A stretch of 64,000 nucleotides of DNA from Megalobrama amblycephala (taxonomy: Eukaryota; Chordata; Actinopteri; Cypriniformes; Xenocyprididae). The stretch covers positions 10,454,882 through 10,518,881 of the forward strand of contig NC_063066.1 of the NCBI RefSeq assembly GCF_018812025.1. Direction: 5' to 3'. Position 1 is the stretch's first letter. Each line of letters starts with the position of its first letter. Shown here piece after piece: positions 45,480 through 60,141 of this stretch. The notes under the pieces are model-generated. The model was not told the origin of the DNA, made no database searches, and was given only the letters and a program-made list of their open reading frames with translations. Both the position numbers and the translations under genes were made by a program.

Positions 45480-45544
45480 AAGAGGACATTGGGGAAGGTT
45501 GAAAACACCAGTTTGGCTACTTAGGCACAGGGATGAAATCACTA

Positions 45545-45720
45545 CACTGTCGTTCAAAAATTTGGGGTTGAAACGATCCTTCAGAAATCATTCTGCTGAT
45601 TTACTGTCATTTCTTATTATTATCTGTGTTGAAAACAGAAGTGCTGCTTAATATTTTTGTGGAAACTGCGATACATTTTTCAGGATCAGAGATCTTAATG
45701 ACTTTTGAACAGTTGTGGAC
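45545..45720. repeat. CGTTCAAAAATTTGGGG-type short fold-back
   Basis: CACTGTCGTTCAAAAATTTG at the left, GACTTTTGAACAGTTGTGG at the right. A short relative of the element at 11300-12243. Confidence 0.6.
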
Positions 45721-47435
45721 AGGACCACCATCCTCCTGATTTGTAAAAACAGAAATCTCTGTGTACAAATATAAAGGATTTTGAACAAGGAAATTTGTCT
45801 AGCAAAATGAATGCATCTCCATGTTTTCTAATAGTGTTGTGGGGCATTGTAGGTTGTAACAACAGCAATGTTTGTACTTGACACTGAATTACAAAGTTTA
45901 AGGATTAACTAGATTTCAAAATAACTTTAATATTTAGCAGATAAATGTGGGAAAATTATATCCAAGTTTAAAAAAACAAGAAAAAAAAAAAAAAACTACA
46001 GAAGTAACATACATCCATGGTGTATGGTGCAAAAAGTGTTAACATACATCCATGGTTTCTTCTACATTGTTGACAGAGGCAAATGTTTTGCTGCTGTAAG
46101 AGTGAAAAGAGGTTCAGACGGGAGGTCGCCTAAAACAGAACAGAATAAATTCGCTTTTACAGATCATGTGTTTGGAACAACAAACTTCCACTTGTCTGCT
46201 AGGGTCATTGGTTCCAGAGAAGCCCACCTCTTGACATGCAGTAAATCACAGAGGTCTGGTCCACTGGGATTTATCAGCCGGGACAGCGCTCACTCTATGT
46301 AACTTTTTCAGAGGTGTGCGTGTGCGTGTGCGTCAGACAGCCTCACGGGACTGCTTGTGAGAATGTTAAGGGTTGGTCGCCGCCGGATTGATACAGAACG
46401 CAGCACGCCATCAGAGGTCCACTGAAATGGAGCCATTAAAAATTTACCAACCCGCAATAAATTTTTCACTCAGAGAAAACTTGAAGTGGCCCAGTGAGTA
46501 ACAGGGCAAGAAAAGAGGTTGAGACAGGGGGCACTTGACATGCCCAAGACTCACGAAGCACCAGACAAGTAGAGCAAAACCGCACATGAACCAAACACTT
46601 AACTAGTGCCTCCAAGAACATTTAGAAACACAGTGCACGGAGCTCTAATGTTGCGTCGAACAGGATGTTCTCTGTATCGCTAGTAATCTTTCATTTGTTA
46701 ACAACAAAGGAACATGGTGGAGAGGTGAAATGCAATGTTAGACTATGATTAAACCTGCAGGAATAAAGCATTCCCTGAAGATTTAGTCATGGGAATCTTA
46801 AATTACGCCTGCATCCTGGTCTTATTTGTGAGTTTTAATTCATGCCTTTAGGATCATTCCCTTACAGAGACATAAGGGCTGAAATTTATAAGGGACTATT
46901 TTTGGGACAGACAGTTAATTCAATCGCACTGTACATGCACAGCACCAATAGACTTTGTGTTGCAACATTTCCAAACACAAGATTTGGCACTAACATCATA
47001 AGAGGAGTATTCATGATTCATTCACCTTTCTCACTGCCTTGGCACCTGTTTTCTGTAAACATCTGCACTTCACCCTACACCATTATAATCCATCTACTTC
47101 TTCCCCTCTTTCTGGTTAAATCTCTGTCCCCAGGGAATTTGTCCCATCACAATCCCATGGATCCTCTTCCATGGATTACTCCCATCCTGCGCAGTGGCTT
47201 TTGGGTGCCAGCGAGCCGCGGCTGTGGACACAGATGGGAGCATAGCCCTGTGATAGCTTCCATATGTCACAGTGCGCTTCTGAGGGCGCGTTTTTATTTT
47301 TTCCTTTTCGCATTTCTGTTTTTGCCCCATCTCTCTTTTTTCTCTCTGGTTTTCTCATCAAACGTTTTGTTCAAAGAAGAATAGGTGAGCATACCCACAG
47401 TCAAACGTAATCAGAGCACAAAAATGGTCATTTAA
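45721..47435. other. Intergenic, no gene recognised
   Basis: An open frame at 46842-47384 (180 codons) has no recognisable domain. The block at 47020-47390 is pyrimidine- and G+C-richer than its surroundings. Confidence 0.35.
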
Positions 47436-47505
47436 AGAAAAAGTTCACCCAAAAACTATTAAAGTTATATGGGTTTGAAATGACATTTTTGAGTAAATTA
47501 TTACT
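47436..47505. mobile_element. TTAA MITE, internally deleted 70-bp copy
   Basis: AGAAAAAGTTCACCC after TTAA (47432-47435) and GAGTAAATTATTACT before TTAA (47506-47509). Both ends are present with almost no interior. Confidence 0.65.
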
Positions 47506-47509
47506 TTAA

Positions 47510-50417
47510 TCATCCCAGTGGAGAGATACTGTACACCTTAGATTCGTTAGTTGAGTTAAACCCTTTATGAACCTATTACAATAAATTTTCTGGCCTTGCC
47601 ATGGATGCTAAAAGCAAAGATATGATGATCTGGTTCTCCAGAAGGGCCATGCTGTGCCTCTAAGGTCTTGCAAACATGAATAATCTGTTTAGCATAACTT
47701 ATCTGTCATAGACGTTATGCGGTTTAAGTCACCCCTGGGGGGCAGTGACACAGATCTGTATAGCTCTATGGTAAATAAGAACTGCGAGGAAACAAAAAAA
47801 TATCCTTTTGACACCACGAGCCTGGGAGGTTCGCTCATCTGCGCTGACACATATGGTCAGTAATATCCCCCCTCTGATTATAATCCTTGAAGTCAACCTC
47901 ATTAACCAGACATCCGCACTGAACCCTGACTGAAAAGGGGCAGAAAGTTTGCCTGTCAATCAACACCAACTTGCTTAAAAAAAATTATGTAGAGAAAATG
48001 ATCCAGGAGCCCCAGACTTGAGACCAGCTGCACTTTTTCATCACCTAAAAAGTCTACCTCTAGGTCAGAATGAGACAGAGACATATGCAAAAAGTTGTAT
48101 AATGTATAATCATTTCCAAAAGTGAGGCTGTCAATTTAACATGTTAACCAAGAATAAATATTCACTTATTCATAAAAAATTATTTTAATATTTTCAAAAA
48201 TTTCAATATAAAAAAAAATGTCAATAAAAATATAAAACAATAAAAATAAAAAGTATTATTATATATTTTTAAACTTATTTTATAAAAATAAGCATTAAAA
48301 TATTTACCATCAATCAATTATGCCTCCTTTAGAAAATAACTAAAACTATTCATTATAAATTCTAATATTTAATTTTTATTTGATTATTATAAATTAATAA
48401 TACTCCCTTTAATAAATCTTAACTGAAAATGAATTATGATTTATAATATTATAAAAAGTAACAAAAAAAAACCAATATGTCAATGTATTTTTTTTTAATT
48501 ATGCTCAATTGTTTTAAAAAGTTATTTGAATATTTTTTTTTAAATAATAAAATATTATATTGTGATTATAATTTATTCATTATCAGTTAATCATGCCCCC
48601 TCAACTGTACATAAATTTAGAAAACTTTCTATAATTGGAGCAGGGCCTCAAGGCATGTTTTTAATTTTTTTAAATAAATAAATAACACTTTAACAGTGTT
48701 TTAAATATAGCGCTTACGGCACAAAACACTGATAAACAAAAATCACAATTAATTTATATGAACTGGCATTTCATGTAATTAATTCAATTACTGGTAAACT
48801 TTTTAATCAATTTATAGCCCTATTTAAAAGATATTGCAATGCAGCTCTGGCCAACAGCACCTGATCCAAATCAAAGAACCTGTCCCCAGAGACAACTCAA
48901 TGTTGACTTAAGAGTAATCGCAATTATGCTAGCTCACGCTTACACCATGGCTGCCATTGTTTAGGCTGAAAAGTGATGTAAACTACACCGCAGTAAAACA
49001 TGCTTTGCGTATCATGCTTTGCATGATTTAAATGTTACTTCTTTAAATGTGGTTCATCAAAAAAATCTATTCTACAATAACATTAAAATGTGTACACACC
49101 GCATCTAAACACGTGAAGCAGGTAATATGCTAATAACACATGCTTAGGCATGAAGACATTACCATTCAGTTCATGGAGGGTTTTTGACAGCGTGCTTTAT
49201 GCCCAAGCCCTGAGTCAGCTTCCCACGCAAGATCATCTGTAGGGAACATGCCTTGCGCACACTAGCAGCTTCCTGGAGGAAAACAGCAACGTACAAAGTG
49301 GTGGTGGCTGAGGGGAGACCTCAAAACCCTGTGCCTGACAAAGTGATTTATGATGCCTCCCCCCTCCTCATCTACAAGGTGACAGATCCAAGAGGAACTT
49401 TAGTGAGTTTGTTCTGAGGCTGCGTTAAGGGACCATATTGACTCTCATAATATTCTTCTGATGTTTGCAAGTTATGTGCTAATATTATACACTGCTGAGC
49501 AACCGACAGCGGCTGAGGTCTACATAGCCAATCAATCCTGTGTCCTATCATCAGACAGGAAAGTAAGAACAGATCTATGAAATTCAACTACATAGCAAAA
49601 AACTTTGCCCATCACAAACATAAGAGATCCTAACTGTTAAATCTTCATGCTATGTTTTTGACATTTATACCAGCAAACTCAACAAAGGTGAAAAAGGTGA
49701 AAATTTGAGTGATTTTAACATGTAAACGGAGCATTCTGGTGCACTCTGACAAGAAATTAAATGGAAAACAACATTTGCTTTAAGTAAAAAAAAGGGCAGG
49801 GAATTGACACATTTCACAATTGGATTTGATTTTGATTCTTGGATTTATATAGGCCTAAAGATGTAAACAGATTTATATTCAATATTGAAGCACATGTTGA
49901 ATATGCAACAGTCTATAGTGCATATAAATGCTTCATTTTTGTAGCTGACTAATGAATTTTTGGACATTGAACGGCTTTTCTGAGGTAATGTGACCGTAAA
50001 TGTGACATTTTTACAAGCTGTTTTATTGACGTCTTTCCGCAGTTGAAACACTGATTGATTGATTACATGAGACATGATATGGATTTCGGTAAGTTTTACT
50101 GTATCTTTCAACATACCTTCAGATGTTCATTCATGTTTATTTCGTGTTGTAACCAGTAAAGCAGAAGAGATGGTCGGTTCACGTGCGCTCTGCTTGAACT
50201 GAAGCGCTAAAGCGATCTGTCACGCCACAGAGCGCCAAGAAAGATCGCGACACCTGGAGCGACGTCCGCGGTCTCATTCCAGTCTATGGGAGAGTAGCCC
50301 ATTTCCGACCCACATAAATGATGCATGTTGATTCAAAATGGCGAATTTTGCCAAAAAGCAACTAGTTTGCAGATGTGACATTTTTAAGACCTGAAGAAAC
50401 CAGAATATCCATGATAA
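47510..50417. other. Intergenic, AT-rich; no gene recognised
   Basis: 48100-48600 is extremely AT-rich. The rest holds only short open frames without homology I recognise. Confidence 0.4.
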
Positions 50418-50691
50418 AGGGATAGTTCACCCAAAACTGGAAAATCTGACATAATTTACTTACCCAAACCTATATGACTTTCTTATGTGGAACATAAAAG
50501 AAAATATTTTGAGAATTGTATCAGTGCTTCTGTCCATATAATGAAAGGCAGTGGTCACCAAATCTGTTTGGTTTCCAGCATTTATCAAAATATCTTCTTT
50601 TGTGTTTCGGAAATGAAAGTCATACAGGTTTGGAATGACATGAAGGTGAGTAAATGATTACAGAACATTCATTTTTGGGTAAACTATCACT
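50418..50691. mobile_element. TTAA MITE relative, 274 bp
   Basis: GGGATAGTTCACCCAAAACTGG at the left, CATTTTTGGGTAAACTATCACT at the right, TTAA on the right (50692-50695); the left flank is TAAA. Confidence 0.75.
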
Positions 50692-51479
50692 TTAAGTCCA
50701 TTCTTTAGTCAGTCCAAATTAGTTCTATTCCAATTAGGAATGGGTCAGAATGTTTAGGTTGATGAGTTGATAAGAGGTTGATAAGTTTTATTTTTAATGC
50801 ATATCTTTCACAGTTTGTATGTAAGTGGTTTATAGGGTATGATTTTGGGCCCTTTCCACACTTATTGTCCATATAACAATGCAAAAATGCTTTAAAATGC
50901 TCACATAATCTTGTCAGGCTGGTTGGTGATATTTGGGAAAAAAGCTTTTATGTCAAAAACCACAGAAGAATATTATGGACCGTTCCTTTTTGTATGTCAA
51001 ACACAACATAAACCAAAAATTTCCTAACACTTGTAAACATGTCATCAAACCTTCAAGGGAAAACCGCAACAAAACAAACCAGCATTTCACCATTGCTGTG
51101 AAATTGCAGTGCATGGCCAACACTGGCTATGTTGACATGCACAACTTTTGTTTCAAATGCAATGAATTCATTCCGATTGATGAATCTGATGATAGTGTTT
51201 ACACGAATGCTAATTAAAGTGTTTACATGTTCTCTCGATCGGATTATAAAAGGAATAAACCACCCCTTCTAATCCAAAATGAAATTTCATCTGAAACGAG
51301 CTCAAACGGATCGATTAAGGTGTTTACATGAAGACTTTTCAGTCTAACTGCGCCATCAATCCAATTGCTAAAGGATTATTTGGTTACATGTAAACACAGC
51401 CAATTTGTCCCTATTCCAAAATCTCCAAACTGTTGTCATTTTGTTGTACTTTATGCATCTTTTTATGGACTTGCATCCT

Positions 51480-51700
51480 TTGCAACATTGACACTGAACT
51501 GAATTTGAACATTAAACCTACTTGAGCTAAATAATGGCACAACTGCCTTCCGTAGAGCTGCTTTACAGCTAAAAATTGAATTTGCTTCATAATTGCTGAT
51601 TTTTGCAACTTGAACACTATTATTTTCTTTATTATGGTGAAGCTGCTTTAAAAATATCTGTAATGCATTAAGTGCTATATAAATAAATGTGACTTGATTT
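51480..51700 (+). repeat. Retroelement tail fragment
   Basis: Ends AAGTGCTATATAAATAAATG with GTGACTTGA, the same 3' tail class as 34866-35190. The upstream part is diverged. Confidence 0.55.
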
Positions 51701-53083
51701 TGTGAACACATCAAAAATGAAAATTTGTACATTTACACATCCCTGCTCCAAATTCATTAAGGTCTAACTAGGGGGCAGTGGTGAGTACCTACAAATATAT
51801 AGAGAATGATGGTGCATGCAACCACCTTCCCAGGTGGACGCCCTGTCGTACTGCTGGACTTCCGCCTGAGCGACAGATGGCAGGCAAATGCGGAGGAACC
51901 CGCCCCGAGCATTAACTTTGCTGGCTAGCATTAGCCTGCGACAGTGTCCGCTATCTGTCTGTCTGTCTCTCCAGCGAAATACCCCCATTATCCTCAGAGC
52001 CATCATGAGATTAAGAAGGGTATGTCAGAGAAACCGACGGGACAGCTGAGTCTCATTATCCAACATATGCTGTGATGTTTTAGCAAGGCTTTGGTTTGTA
52101 TCTGGTTAGCTACACAAAATGTGTGATGTGAATGAAGGTTGAACCAGGCCTCACCTTTTAGGCCAGGACGAGACCGTTTCAGATGAATGGCACGCAGCAT
52201 GTTCACACCAATCAGATTTAGGCAATTAGCCATCTAAGAGGGATCAATGGTCAGGATGTATTTAGAGGAACTCCATTTGCTCTGCTCAGTTAGATTAAAT
52301 GGGGCACATACTCAAACAGATTTAAGCAGTAATCCTCTCTCAAACTAATACAATGACCATCATACAACATCTGAGAAGATGCATCAAGTTCAGCTTACTA
52401 GAACTGGCCTAAAATAGCATACAAACAGATTTATTTTCCTAAAAGGAAGCAAATCCTCCAGCAAATTCTTTATTAGTTCACTGATTAATCTTTTAAGAGT
52501 TAGTGTTCTTCCGTTCAAAGAGGCTTGTCAGAGAGGATGAAGGCATTTTAATATAAGCTTGTGAGCATGTTTCATACCCCCTGCTAACACGTCTAATCTG
52601 GTTGGGAGGAAATTATTTGATCTTTTGCAGGCATGGGGCATCTCAGAATCTAACAGTCTGAATCACAAAGACCAGCGCTCACCAGCCAAACTTGGTTTTT
52701 CATGTAGACATATGAGGAGCTCCCCGTTGAGCTTTGGACCTTGTGGAGCAGCGTTTTGGGCTTCTCACTCTCTGATCTTCTGAAACGGCCATCACATCTG
52801 TCTCCTCTGTGATGTCTGCAAGGGTAAAAGGACAAAATGTCACATATCTTCAGGCTGTTTTGTCATAAAGGAAGGAGGAAGAAAAGAGGAAGGTCAACAA
52901 AAGAATTACATGAATCAAAGTGTAGAGGAAAACATTTCATTTAACTTATGTTTTAAAATGTTTTGTTTTGAGTGGAAAAAAATCTTATGTTTAAGCAATT
53001 GAAAAAAATTAATTAGGTTGTATTATTGTATGTATGTATCCTCTGGCATAAACCAGATTCTATATTTAAAAATAATAAATTAA
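51701..53083. other. Intergenic, no gene recognised
   Basis: Moderately G+C-rich at 51760-52240 and 52640-52820. Open frames there are short and overlap on both strands. Confidence 0.35.
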
Positions 53084-53356
53084 AGGGGTCCGTGTAGTTG
53101 CAGTTGTAGTTGTTAAACCGCCGTAAGGCTGAACACCGTTACTGACAATCCTCATTTTGGCTGCGTGAGATTCTCCAGCTTTGTTGTTGTTGAGCAACCG
53201 AAGTGTGAGCTGTTCCTCTTCTGGAAAGGGGGTCGGGAGCAGCAGCTCATTTGTATTTAATAATATAGTTTTAAATAAATATAGAGTTTGATAAAATATG
53301 TAAAAGTTACAGTTTATGCCAGAGAATACACACTCTAAAAACTAATTCAGGGGACC
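53084..53356 (+). mobile_element. TTAA-type element, AGGGG family, short copy
   Basis: Left AGGGGTCCGTGTAG after TTAA. Interior GGCTGAACACCGTTACTGAC and CTTTGTTGTTGTTGAGCAAC shared with 6313-7135. Right end CAGGGGACCT before TTAG. Confidence 0.7.
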
Positions 53357-55751
53357 TTTAGTCATTACTTAAATATATATATTGTTGTGAAATAAAAAAT
53401 CAAGTTCTGAAATGCTGTTAGACTTTTTACTTGTAATTGTTATTTTATTGAGCTTGGATGACACACAAATTATGCCTATTGATTCGATATACTATCATGA
53501 CTTGTCATAGTTTAACATTTTCAGTTAATCAAAAATGTATTTAATTTTAAGTTCTGTTAATGTAAAATACAATCTGATGACGTGTAAACGTGTTTCATTG
53601 TTTTGAGTTGTACGAACACTTCTTTTAATTTAGACGAACTTAAGTTAAGTGAAACTGGGCTGGGATTTATATTTCCCATCATGCTTTGCCCATGGCACTT
53701 GAAAGGGAGAGTAAATGCTAAAATTAAGTGTTATATAATGTTTTTTGCACAAGATTAATGGTAAGGGAGATTTAGCAGTAATTAGTGTTTTGTTATGCTA
53801 ATTTAGAAGAGTTTCTGTTAATGTGGGTTTTTGGAGATTTACCATCATGGTGACAAGCGGTGCTTGGTAAGTTCATGTTAGAAATGTGTTTTATCGTGTC
53901 CAAAAAGCGTCTTCACCTTACTTAAAACATTATGTTGGATCAACTTAAATAGTTGCATTCATGTTGACAATTATTAAGTTCATGTTACTTAGAAATGTGT
54001 TTTTATTGTGGCAAAAAAACGTCTTCACCTTACTTAAAACATTATGTTGGATCAACTCAAAATATTGCTTTGAATTAATGTAATTCTCCCAATTGGCTTA
54101 AGTTAAAAATTCTAGTGGAAAACGTTAACATATTTTTTTTTGTTGAACCAATGTTTTATTTTTTAGAGTGCATGGCAATTTAAGTTAATTCATAAAAAGT
54201 ATCATATTATGTACAGAGTTTAGATTTTAGATGTAGATTTAATTCTTACAATTTTTGTTCAACTGTCAGATATCATTTATATTCAACTGAACCTGGATAA
54301 AATAAGTAATTTTGGATAATAGCATATGATCAACTAATAATCTGAAAATTACTATATATAAAATGTCCAACACCTGAGTAAAGCCATAATAACAATAAAT
54401 AAGTGACACATTCCTACATAACATGAAATATTGAATTACATTACATATTGCATTACTCTACACCTGAGTGACGTTAAAGCAATACCTCACAGCACTGCAA
54501 TGTAACTCAGAGAGGAAAAACATTTCAAAAGGTGACATGAGCTTGACCTCGGTTGACTTTGATTTTCAAATGTGTCTTATACATTATGCTCATGATCTTT
54601 GACATGTTCCATAGGTTTAATCAGCGTTTTGGCATTGGGCTGTGATATTGCACACCTCTCTGCACCTGGTCGCAAATGCCTGTGATTGAATGCCATGTGT
54701 TTTACACGTTCTTTAGATTCTGTTTGAAGTGATCACCCACATCACTGAGGCCTGGTCTCTTGCAGTTGGGGTGCTGATGGCTTTTGGCTCAAGTTCTAGT
54801 ACCTGTGTGTGTTTACTCTCTCTACTGGCCACAGACATCAGGAAGCACATTCACTGCTTGGCAGACATCCAGCACCCCTGATCCAGTGAGAGAGAGACTG
54901 CTACATCTGCACCAGATGTACGGCTGCACCGGGCTGATCGTTAGGGTCAGATTGACGAGTGCTTTGAAGAGAGTGGAAATCCTGATTACCTTGTGCTAGG
55001 AAAATCTCACATTCTCTTAGTCCAGGTACAGTAACTAACTGCTAGCCATCAATGGGCTAACATGCCACTGCTAGCACTAAAACATTTTATTTTACCCAAA
55101 ATCCTCCCATCCAGACGGAGGAGTGTTGTGGGTTCACAGAGGCCGCCATGTGTAGCCGCCTACTTCATGCTTCCACAACTGACAGTGAAAGATGCACTAA
55201 AAACAAACCTACTAGGATTAAGCCAATCATTCTAGTGTGCTGTAAGAGGACACTGAAAAAAGAAAAAAACACATCACGTATTCTGGCCTATACAGTCATC
55301 TAAAGGTAAATAGTGCTCTCATGTCTCAGCATGGGTACTGGGGAAAATTAAAATCTGTGGAGGTGTTAAAAGATGTTAAAAATAGAAAAACTGTATCCTG
55401 AATAGCACAAACTATGACACGTTCACTATAAATAGCTAGGTGTGCTGTTTTAGTTGAGACTGCATTAAAATAAGTGGTATTCTCAAACTAATCAGCCATA
55501 AATGTCTATATGAAGAGCGGATCAGTCAAAATAAAATCACAAAAGGATAACACATAACATATTGAACAAATTTGAAAGAGATAAACCATCAATTCCATTC
55601 ATTTAACCAGATTATGGAATGATTTGACTTGGAGTGCAGGCTTTAGGCTTTATTTAAAAATAATAAATGCTGAAACCCTTGCAAATCATCTTCATAAGCA
55701 GTGATGACTCTAACAGCTGTCCCTCACACACCGTCAGTGCTGTTATCTTAA
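53357..55751. other. Intergenic, no gene recognised
   Basis: Holds an imperfect direct repeat (AAGTTCATGTTA ... AACGTCTTCACCTTACTTAA near 53870-53990 and 53970-54050). No gene seen. Confidence 0.4.
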
Positions 55752-56085
55752 AGGAACAGTTCACCTAAAAATTAAACATTCTGTCATCATCTACTCACCA
55801 TTATGTCGTTCCAAACCTGAGTGACTTTCTTTCTTCTGTGGAAGACAAAAATAAATATAATGTTAGGAAACACGCAATATATACACTACAGAATGTTTTT
55901 TTTTATGCACTAATATACACTGGGTTAAAAACAAGCCAATTTGGCAAAATTTAAAAACAAGCCAATTTAGGTTGTTTTTAGCCCAAGGGCTGGGTAAATA
56001 TAGGACAGAACACGTTAGGCTAATTTTACCCAGTAAATTGGGTTATTTAACCGCCGGGTTGATTTTATTAATTCATTTTTACTAT
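55752..56085. repeat. TTAA MITE left end, then CTGGGTTAA-type fragment
   Basis: 55752-55850 begins AGGAACAGTTCACCTAAAAA after TTAA, one end only. 55917-56085 carries CACTGGGTTAAAAACAAGCC and GGGTTATTTAACCGCCGGGT, a relative of 16292-16759. Confidence 0.6.
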
Positions 56086-56389
56086 AATACTAGCTTATGT
56101 TTTACTTCATACATGAATTAGTGCTTACAAATGAACTTAAATCCTCTAAACTTTTCGTAAAATACTCCACACAACCACTAGTTTGCATGATAACTTCCTT
56201 TATTTTCGACGAGCATCATGTTTTACAGTATAGCATACCACAGTTTTTAAAGTGTAGACTATACAATATTGCCAACATTTAACAAACATTAGAAGTAATT
56301 CACATGTAATCGACCAGACTGTTATCCCGTTTCCACTGGTTTCCACCATAATGGTGCTGGCTCTCGTTTTTTATATATTTAGCTCACGA

Positions 56390-56790
56390 AGATATATTGG
56401 TAGATATTTGATCAAAAATAAATACAGTAAAAGAAATATTATAAATGTGAAATATTATAACAATTCAAAATACCTGTTTTCTATGTGAATATATTTTAAA
56501 ATATAATTCCTGTGATGGCAAAGCTGAATTTTCAGCATCATAACTCCAGTGTTCAGTGTCACATGATCATTCAGAAATCATTCTAATATGCTGATTTGCT
56601 GCCCAAGCACTGGTGAAATCAGTTGTGCTATAGTATACGTAATATTTTTGTGGAAACCATGGTACATTTTTAAGGATTTTTTTTATGAATTTTAAAACTT
56701 AAGTTCAAAAGAACTTTCAAAAAAATAAAAAATAAATTAATAAAATCTTAATAATGACCCCAAACTCTTTTGAGCAGTAGTGAACAGTAA
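56390..56790. repeat. Relative of the 11300-12243 fold-back (fragment)
   Basis: Words TTCAGCATCATAACTCCAGT, GTCACATGATCATTCAGAAA and CATTCTAATATGCTGATTTG match the arms of the intron-10 element. Confidence 0.7.
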
Positions 56791-58024
56791 TTTCTAAATA
56801 CTCATTTCTTCTTTACAGTTAGAATTCAACACGTGATCGTCAACATGTCTATATATCTGTGAACAAGCCCATTCTGGCCAGACTGCTGCACGTACAGTTA
56901 TTGTGAAGGCCTAATAACCTACTGCCACAATGAACCCTCCCTAATCATCTTTAAAAACCACACAATTACACTGATGATGAAGTGCGCTGCCCTAAATGAG
57001 AAAATATGTAGGACATTTTTGTCTGTATTTTCACAGACCTGTCTCTACATAGGAAAAAGACTCAGTTGGGGACGTTTAGTCAACAGTTGATAATGTGAGC
57101 CATAAATCAGTCATACGCAGGATTATAAACTGAATCCTATAGTGCAGAAGTCTGGCCTGTAGCCAACATGTGAACAAAAGGTTGCCTCTCCACTTCTAAC
57201 CAGAAACATTTTACTTGGTAATACTCTTGTGACTGGTCCCCTCTAGTATAATCATTCCTCTGTATCCAAATTTCAAACCATCCTTCTCCAAATGATTTTT
57301 AAGTTTTTCTTACTCTCCCTCTCCCTCCACCTTTTTCTAATTTGCTGGCCACAGTTAGAAATCAGCCGACTGGGACACGCCAGTAATTGAAGTCTCCACA
57401 GTGACTGCCTTCAGCACAGCTTTTAGTGATTCACGGGGGAGGTTTCCTGGGGGAAACTCAATAAGCTGCTCAGCGTTAACTATAGTCATCATCAGACTTT
57501 TTCCACCACAGGATGTAGAACAACACTTGTTGACAGCATCTCAAAATAGCATCAGGAAGCATGACCTATGACAAACTGATAATACAAATACAAAGGATTC
57601 AAGGAGCATGTGGGTAATTCATTCAGGGACAGAGATGCTCACAGAACTTCACTCAGATGAATAAAAACCAGTGTTTGAATTGAGAGAAGGTGGATCAGAA
57701 CCGGTTCCTGAATGAATTACTCTTATTAGAGCTGGTTCTTTTTGATGAATCAAGCATACAGCATAACTAATGTTGCCCAATTCCTGATTGAATCCCTGTG
57801 TCTGAAATATGCCTGCTTCCACACCATATAGTAGGCAAAAGCATGTGAGAATGAGTATGTCAGAAATCATACTATTCATAAAAAAGTACCTTTGTAGGAT
57901 GACTACTTCCATCACAGCCTCGCTTTCATACATGTCATGGCGCTGCTCTGAATAAGGTCTATAAACTGGTTCTTCTTTTAAGTGAATCAAACACATACAG
58001 CTCACAGATAATTGTGAGACTTAA
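56791..58024. other. Intergenic, no gene recognised
   Basis: Short open frames only; no repeat or domain recognised. Confidence 0.35.
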
Positions 58025-58763
58025 AGGGTTAGTTCACCGAAAAATGAAAATTCTGTCATTAATTACTCACCCTCATGCCGTTTCACACCCGTAAGACCTT
58101 TGTTCATCTTCAGAACACAAATTAAGATATTTTTGATAAAATCCAATGGCTCAGAGAGGCCACCATTGCAAGCAAGACAATTAACACTTTCAGTGCCCAG
58201 AACGTATTTAAAACAGTTCATGTGACTACGGTGGTTCAACCTTAATGTTATGAAGCGACAAGAATACTTTTTGTGCACCAAAAAAACTAAATATCGACTT
58301 TATTCAACAATATCTAGTGATAGGTGATTTTGGTGATTTTGATACACGCTCTGAACCAAATGTTATCAAGGCCAATAATGAGTCGCCATTATGACGTAGA
58401 ACCTGGAAGCTCTACAACGTAGAGCTACAACATAAACTGTGTAGGAGAATGACAGGGAAGGGAAGAAATTGTTGAATTAAAAGTTGTTATTTTTGTTTCG
58501 TTTTTGCATACAAAATTGTAGTCGCTTCATAAAATTAAGGTTGAACTACTGTAGTCACATTGACTATTTTAACGATGTCTTTAGTACCTTTCTGGGCCTT
58601 GACAGTGGTAATTAAATTGCTGTCTATGGAGGGGTCAGAGAGCTCTTGGATTTTATCAAAAATATCTTAATTTGTGTTCCGAAGATGAACGAAGGTCTTA
58701 CGGGTTTGGAACGACATGAGGGTGAGTAATTAATGACAGAATTTTCATTTTTGGGTGAACCCT
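58025..58763. mobile_element. TTAA MITE, 739-bp fold-back
   Basis: AGGGTTAGTTCACCG left and TTTTTGGGTGAACCCT right, TTAA on both sides (58021-58024, 58764-58767). The arms match those of 30216-31003 and of unit 1 of the tandem duplication. Confidence 0.88.
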
Positions 58764-58767
58764 TTAA

Positions 58768-60141
58768 ATCTATGCTGGCTGTGTAAAGATGTGTAAAGAT
58801 GGACATTATGAGTTTTCGTCAGTTGGATTTTCTAAAAATAAGTTTTAAATTTGTTTATTATTAGTTTTGCATTTTCTTTTTCCAAATGTTTATTCCTTAC
58901 AAGCTTTAAAAGAATCATTACTGCTACTGTTAAGGAACCAGGATTGTTAAGAGGTAATGAAACTGGAACAGTTAAATTTTGCACAATTCAGTATGTGATA
59001 TGCTACACTGAAGAAAAATAGATTTGCACAAGACCTCTTATGCAATTTGAACACTATATGCACTCGCACCTGAACCTGAACATAGAGGGCTCTCTTCAGT
59101 TCTGTCTTGAGTTCTGTTTAAAACCTGTCAAGCAGTCTTCTGAAGTTTTAAATGACTAAAAAAGATGGAAATTCACAGTTCAAAAGGTCATTTTTTCCTT
59201 TAAAAGCATTCTGGACATATATATTGGTCATATTCTTGAAGGTTTTCAGATCCTGGGTAAGGTTAATGCACACATCTACAGCGGAGCAGAAGGTAAAACA
59301 GATCTTTTCAGACCTTGAATATGTTTGACCTTAAAACGGGGGTATGATGCATATTCTTTATGACATCCAGACTGCTCTGAATCACATGTAGTTGTGACCA
59401 TTCCCTGATTTGTGTGCAGCACCGGTGCACCTGGAACTGCATACTGGGACCGTGACCGGCGCACAGTGAGCGTGTGATAAATGACTCCATGATCGTGCAC
59501 ATTTAACAACCTCCTGAATCAGGTAAAATCAAAACCCCATGAGTGGAAGCAGGTTTGTAATTCAGCAAGCTTCTAGAAACATCAACATGTTGAGCCTGGG
59601 TTAGAGCGCAAGGGCTTGATTATGTCTCAATTGGGCCCGTGTGAAAATTGTATTCCATTATTGCAGATGTCAGAATATTGCACTTCTGAATTTATCATAT
59701 TCCGGGTTCTGCGTAATATCTTTCACTCAAAATTGGGAGGAAAAAAAAACAGTATTTCGCCTTAAAAACACACCATATCTTACCCCTGTGGTCTGTGTGA
59801 CGCAGTCCTCACTTTATAATCAACGCCTGGAAGGAAGCAGATGACATGATTGCCTGTTGAGGAGCTGATGTTACTAATTAAAACAGGAAAAGTGATGACT
59901 ACTCTCATCCTCACTGTGTTATCATGCTCACTGCTGGCTTTGGCCTTGACGTAGCAACTGCTCCTTCCTCCTGATAACTGCAAGAAAGAGGCTTTAGGAG
60001 AAAAAAGGAAGGAAGGCCAAAGACACTATCACCTAGGCTGTTGTGGATTTAGCTCATGATGCAATTTCGAAAAAGAAAACAACAAAGACCCTTCGGATGG
60101 AGGGAAAAAAAAGTATGCAGGATGTTTTGGATTTTTTTTAA
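58768..60141. other. Intergenic, no gene recognised
   Basis: Only short open frames. A fragment at 60142-60235 (AGGGATAGTTCACCC after TTAA) is another one-ended MITE copy. Confidence 0.4.

Noticed and set aside
46842..47384. A 180-codon plus-strand open frame
   Set aside because: Low-complexity hydrophobic end, no domain recognised, and no splice or start context that supports it.
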